38,200 bases of DNA. It comes from an uncultured bacterium (GTDB lineage Bacteria; Actinomycetota; Coriobacteriia; Coriobacteriales; Coriobacteriaceae). Location: positions 1-38,200 of the forward strand of contig CAJMPK010000002.1 of NCBI GenBank assembly GCA_905215205.1, written 5' to 3'. The position numbers and the translations under genes are program-made. Below the pieces are notes generated by a model, which searched no databases, was not told the DNA's origin, and saw only the letters and a list, made by a program, of their open reading frames with translations. Shown here piece after piece: positions 36,408 through 38,200 of the stretch (position 1 is its first letter; every line of letters begins with the position of its first letter).

Positions 36408-37415
36408 TTACTCGGCGTGCGCGTAATCAACCTTGGCGCGGCGAGCAGTAGCCTTCTCCCAATCGCTGGTGCCCTCAAAGACATCCTGCTTGTAGGGATT
36501 GCGGCCGAGCTTCTTGGCACGGTAGGCGATGTAGATGATCGCGGCGACGTTGGCGACCAGTGCGGCGATCGAGACCGCGGTGGCGGCGCCGGGGTCGAGC
36601 GTGGAGTGGGTCACAAAGATGGACTCCTCCTGGAAGTACGGGAACACCTGGGCAAACATGCACCAAATGGCCAGCGTAAAGGCGCGGTTCTGGATCCAGC
36701 CGCCCTTGTTCCAGATAAAGGCGGCGACGGTGGGCGCCAGAAGCAGCGCAAAGCCGCAGAACCAGGAGTGGGTGGGCAGGCAGTTGTAGGTGTAGCAGAA
36801 GTTCCAGATATCGTAGGCGATGATGTAGACCCAAGTCATGTCGGGCCACAGCATGTCGGTCTGATCCTCGGAGGCGTAGACGCTCCACCAACCGGTCATG
36901 CAGAAGATGTTGATGATACCGGCGATGCCGTTGAACACGTTGTTCCAGCCGGCCAGCTGCGTAGCACCTTCGGAGGTGACCCAGGTGGACTCGCCCAGAA
37001 CAAAGAAGTGATAGGCGCTCTCGAAGTCGGACACGACGGCGATCATGATGTTGATGGCGACGATCACAAACGGCCATGCGCGGAACCAGTGCGCCTTGCC
37101 GATCTTGCCCCACTGGTACTTAATGGCAATGAAGCCCCAGCAACCCGCCAGCGCCGCGTATACCTTGGCGTAGTGGAACCAGCTGTTCTGGTACACATGG
37201 GTGGGGTTGGTGAGCGCCCACTCGGCGCCCTGCGAGACGCCGATGGCGATGGCGACGCAGTAGATGGTCATGGCCAGCGGAGCCACACCAAAGATGATTG
37301 CCGCGCCCAGCTTGGTGCGGCGGCCGACCTCGTTGAGCACGATCAGGCCAATAAAGACCATGGCCCAGCCGGCCCAGTGGATAAGGGTATCGCTACCCCA
37401 AACATCGAACAGCAT
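36408..37415 (-). CDS. Polytopic membrane protein, DUF5692-like
   Basis: A 335-residue protein with about nine membrane helices, rich in Trp, Tyr and Phe (WFHYAKVYAALAGCWGF, TWVYIIAYDIWNFCYTYNCLPTHSWFCGFALL). The cytoplasmic tail is basic and ends DYAHAE. It resembles proteins labelled DUF5692 by memory only; no function is known to me. Several Cys, Trp and His residues within membrane segments could bind a cofactor or small aromatic ligand, but this is unproven. The ATG at 37415 follows GGAGAG. It lies 63 bp downstream of a TetR gene on the same strand and is probably regulated by it. Confidence 0.8.
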   Translation of the reverse strand: MLFDVWGSDTLIHWAGWAMVFIGLIVLNEVGRRTKLGAAIIFGVAPLAMTIYCVAIAIGVSQGAEWALTNPTHVYQNSWFHYAKVYAALAGCWGFIAIKYQWGKIGKAHWFRAWPFVIVAINIMIAVVSDFESAYHFFVLGESTWVTSEGATQLAGWNNVFNGIAGIINIFCMTGWWSVYASEDQTDMLWPDMTWVYIIAYDIWNFCYTYNCLPTHSWFCGFALLLAPTVAAFIWNKGGWIQNRAFTLAIWCMFAQVFPYFQEESIFVTHSTLDPGAATAVSIAALVANVAAIIYIAYRAKKLGRNPYKQDVFEGTSDWEKATARRAKVDYAHAE

Positions 37416-37478
37416 GCTGCTCTCCTTTCACACGCCCGCGGCCCCTCTTCTGATCGCGGGCAGTTTGGCCAAATGTCG

Positions 37479-38141
37479 TCAGTTCTGGGGCTTGCGCTCC
37501 GGATACTTGGCGGTATAGCCCTCGATGTGGAGTGTCGAGGCGATGATTTCCTTGACCGTCTCGTCGGGCACATCGGGGTGCGTGCGGATATACATCAACA
37601 ACCCCATGATGAGGGTGTAGAACGTCTCGTAGACATGGTCGATGCGTAGCTCATGATGGGCGACAAAATCCACCACGGTGGTGTCGCAGATATACTGCGC
37701 CACGCGCTGGACCACGTTGTGCAAAAAGCCGCCGTAGAGCGCGCCGCTGCTTGAGGTGAGCGTACTCGGCAGTTCGTGGCCGCTGGCGACCAGGCGCTTA
37801 AAGAGCGGGGCGACGGTGTCGAGTGCTCCCTCGATATCACCGACGATGCGGTTGGCATTCCACTGCTCGAGCTCGGAGATAAAGCCGTCGATCGCCTCGT
37901 CCATAACGGCAGTGACAGCGGCGTCCATATCGGCAAAATAGTGGTAGAACAGCGAGCGCGTGCAGCCGGCTCGTTTGGTCACGGCAGAGACCGAAAGATG
38001 GGATACACCCAGCTCGGAACTCACGGTGCGCACGGCGGCGAGGATCTCGCGACGGCGTTCGTCGCCCGTCAAGCGCTTTGCCGCGCTATCGGACGCAAGA
38101 GTGGCGTCGACCACAGGGGTATTTGCGTGCGTGTCGTCCAT
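37479..38141 (-). CDS. TetR-family transcriptional regulator
   Basis: A 220-residue regulator with a 25-residue disordered head, a TetR helix-turn-helix (about 28-75, LSVSAVTKRAGCTRSLFYHYFADMD) and a helical ligand domain with a probable C-terminal dimer interface (ELRIDHVYETFYTLIMGLLMYI). Length and order are typical. The ATG at 38141 follows AAAGGCGG. It precedes the polytopic membrane protein, which is its likely target. The direct repeat GCCTAAC at 38168-38174 and 38180-38186, upstream of the start, may be part of an operator or promoter. Confidence 0.93.
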   Translation of the reverse strand: MDDTHANTPVVDATLASDSAAKRLTGDERRREILAAVRTVSSELGVSHLSVSAVTKRAGCTRSLFYHYFADMDAAVTAVMDEAIDGFISELEQWNANRIVGDIEGALDTVAPLFKRLVASGHELPSTLTSSSGALYGGFLHNVVQRVAQYICDTTVVDFVAHHELRIDHVYETFYTLIMGLLMYIRTHPDVPDETVKEIIASTLHIEGYTAKYPERKPQN

Positions 38142-38200
38142 GCGTTTGCCGCCTTTCGTCCGCTTTTGCCTAACCGTTCGCCTAACAGTCTTGAATATTG

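Noticed and set aside
36405..37649. 414-codon plus-strand open frame over the polytopic membrane protein
   Set aside because: Shadow frame: the minus strand gives a coherent membrane protein with a good ribosome site and terminator.

Overview
The window reads as chromosomal DNA of a high-GC, anaerobic, gut-type actinobacterium, most likely a coriobacterium such as Collinsella. The grounds are the GC-rich codon use, a dnaK-grpE-dnaJ-hspR cluster with an HspR-type rather than a CIRCE/HrcA-type control gene, a clostridial 2[4Fe-4S] ferredoxin, hydrogenase maturation genes, and a beta-glucoside PTS. The genus is an inference.

Layout. (1) 1-7000: a sugar module. A PRD-type PTS regulator diverges from an operon for Lac/cellobiose-type PTS IIB, IIC (frameshifted), IIA, a GH1 6-phospho-beta-glucosidase and an HPr, followed by a small membrane protein. 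The module is bracketed by a 45-bp perfect direct repeat. One copy is the 3' end of hypE. The other is an orphan copy of the same 3' end just after the regulator, as expected for DNA inserted at the end of hypE. (2) 7000-13100, minus strand: an 82-aa protein, nikR (with a His/Cys-rich head), hypF, hypC, hypD and hypE, for NiFe-hydrogenase maturation and nickel control. (3) 13193-16289: thioredoxin, a uracil-glycosylase-like protein without recognisable catalytic motifs, and an AgrC/AgrA-like two-component pair. (4) 16499-20450: nadA-nadB-nadC-niaR, with a perfect 19-bp-arm palindrome over the nadA promoter. (5) 20652-25646: ferredoxin, then dnaK-grpE, dnaJ and hspR. (6) 26047-28347: an aconitase-superfamily hydratase. 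(7) 28440-30010: a gene-poor, repeat-dense region with a duplicated ~105-bp module around a membrane-anchored protein gene and three tandem ~57-nt hairpins at ~80-bp period. (8) 30100-34621: clpB, a small proline-rich protein and an AAA/DUF4143 ATPase with a promoter-embedded palindrome. (9) 34695-38141, minus strand: a one-TM envelope protein, a polytopic membrane protein and its TetR regulator.

How the parts relate. The dnaK and clpB upstream regions share a 27-bp inverted-repeat motif (22 of 27 bases identical, differences confined to the central 5), so both are probably controlled by the HspR encoded here. NiaR probably controls its own NAD operon through the nadA palindrome. The PRD regulator probably acts at three near-palindromes spaced exactly 28 bp apart upstream of the PTS operon. 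Many intergenic regions carry long, near-perfect palindromes of different sequence, suggesting REP/MITE-like elements. I saw no rRNA, tRNA, CRISPR array, transposase or integrase.
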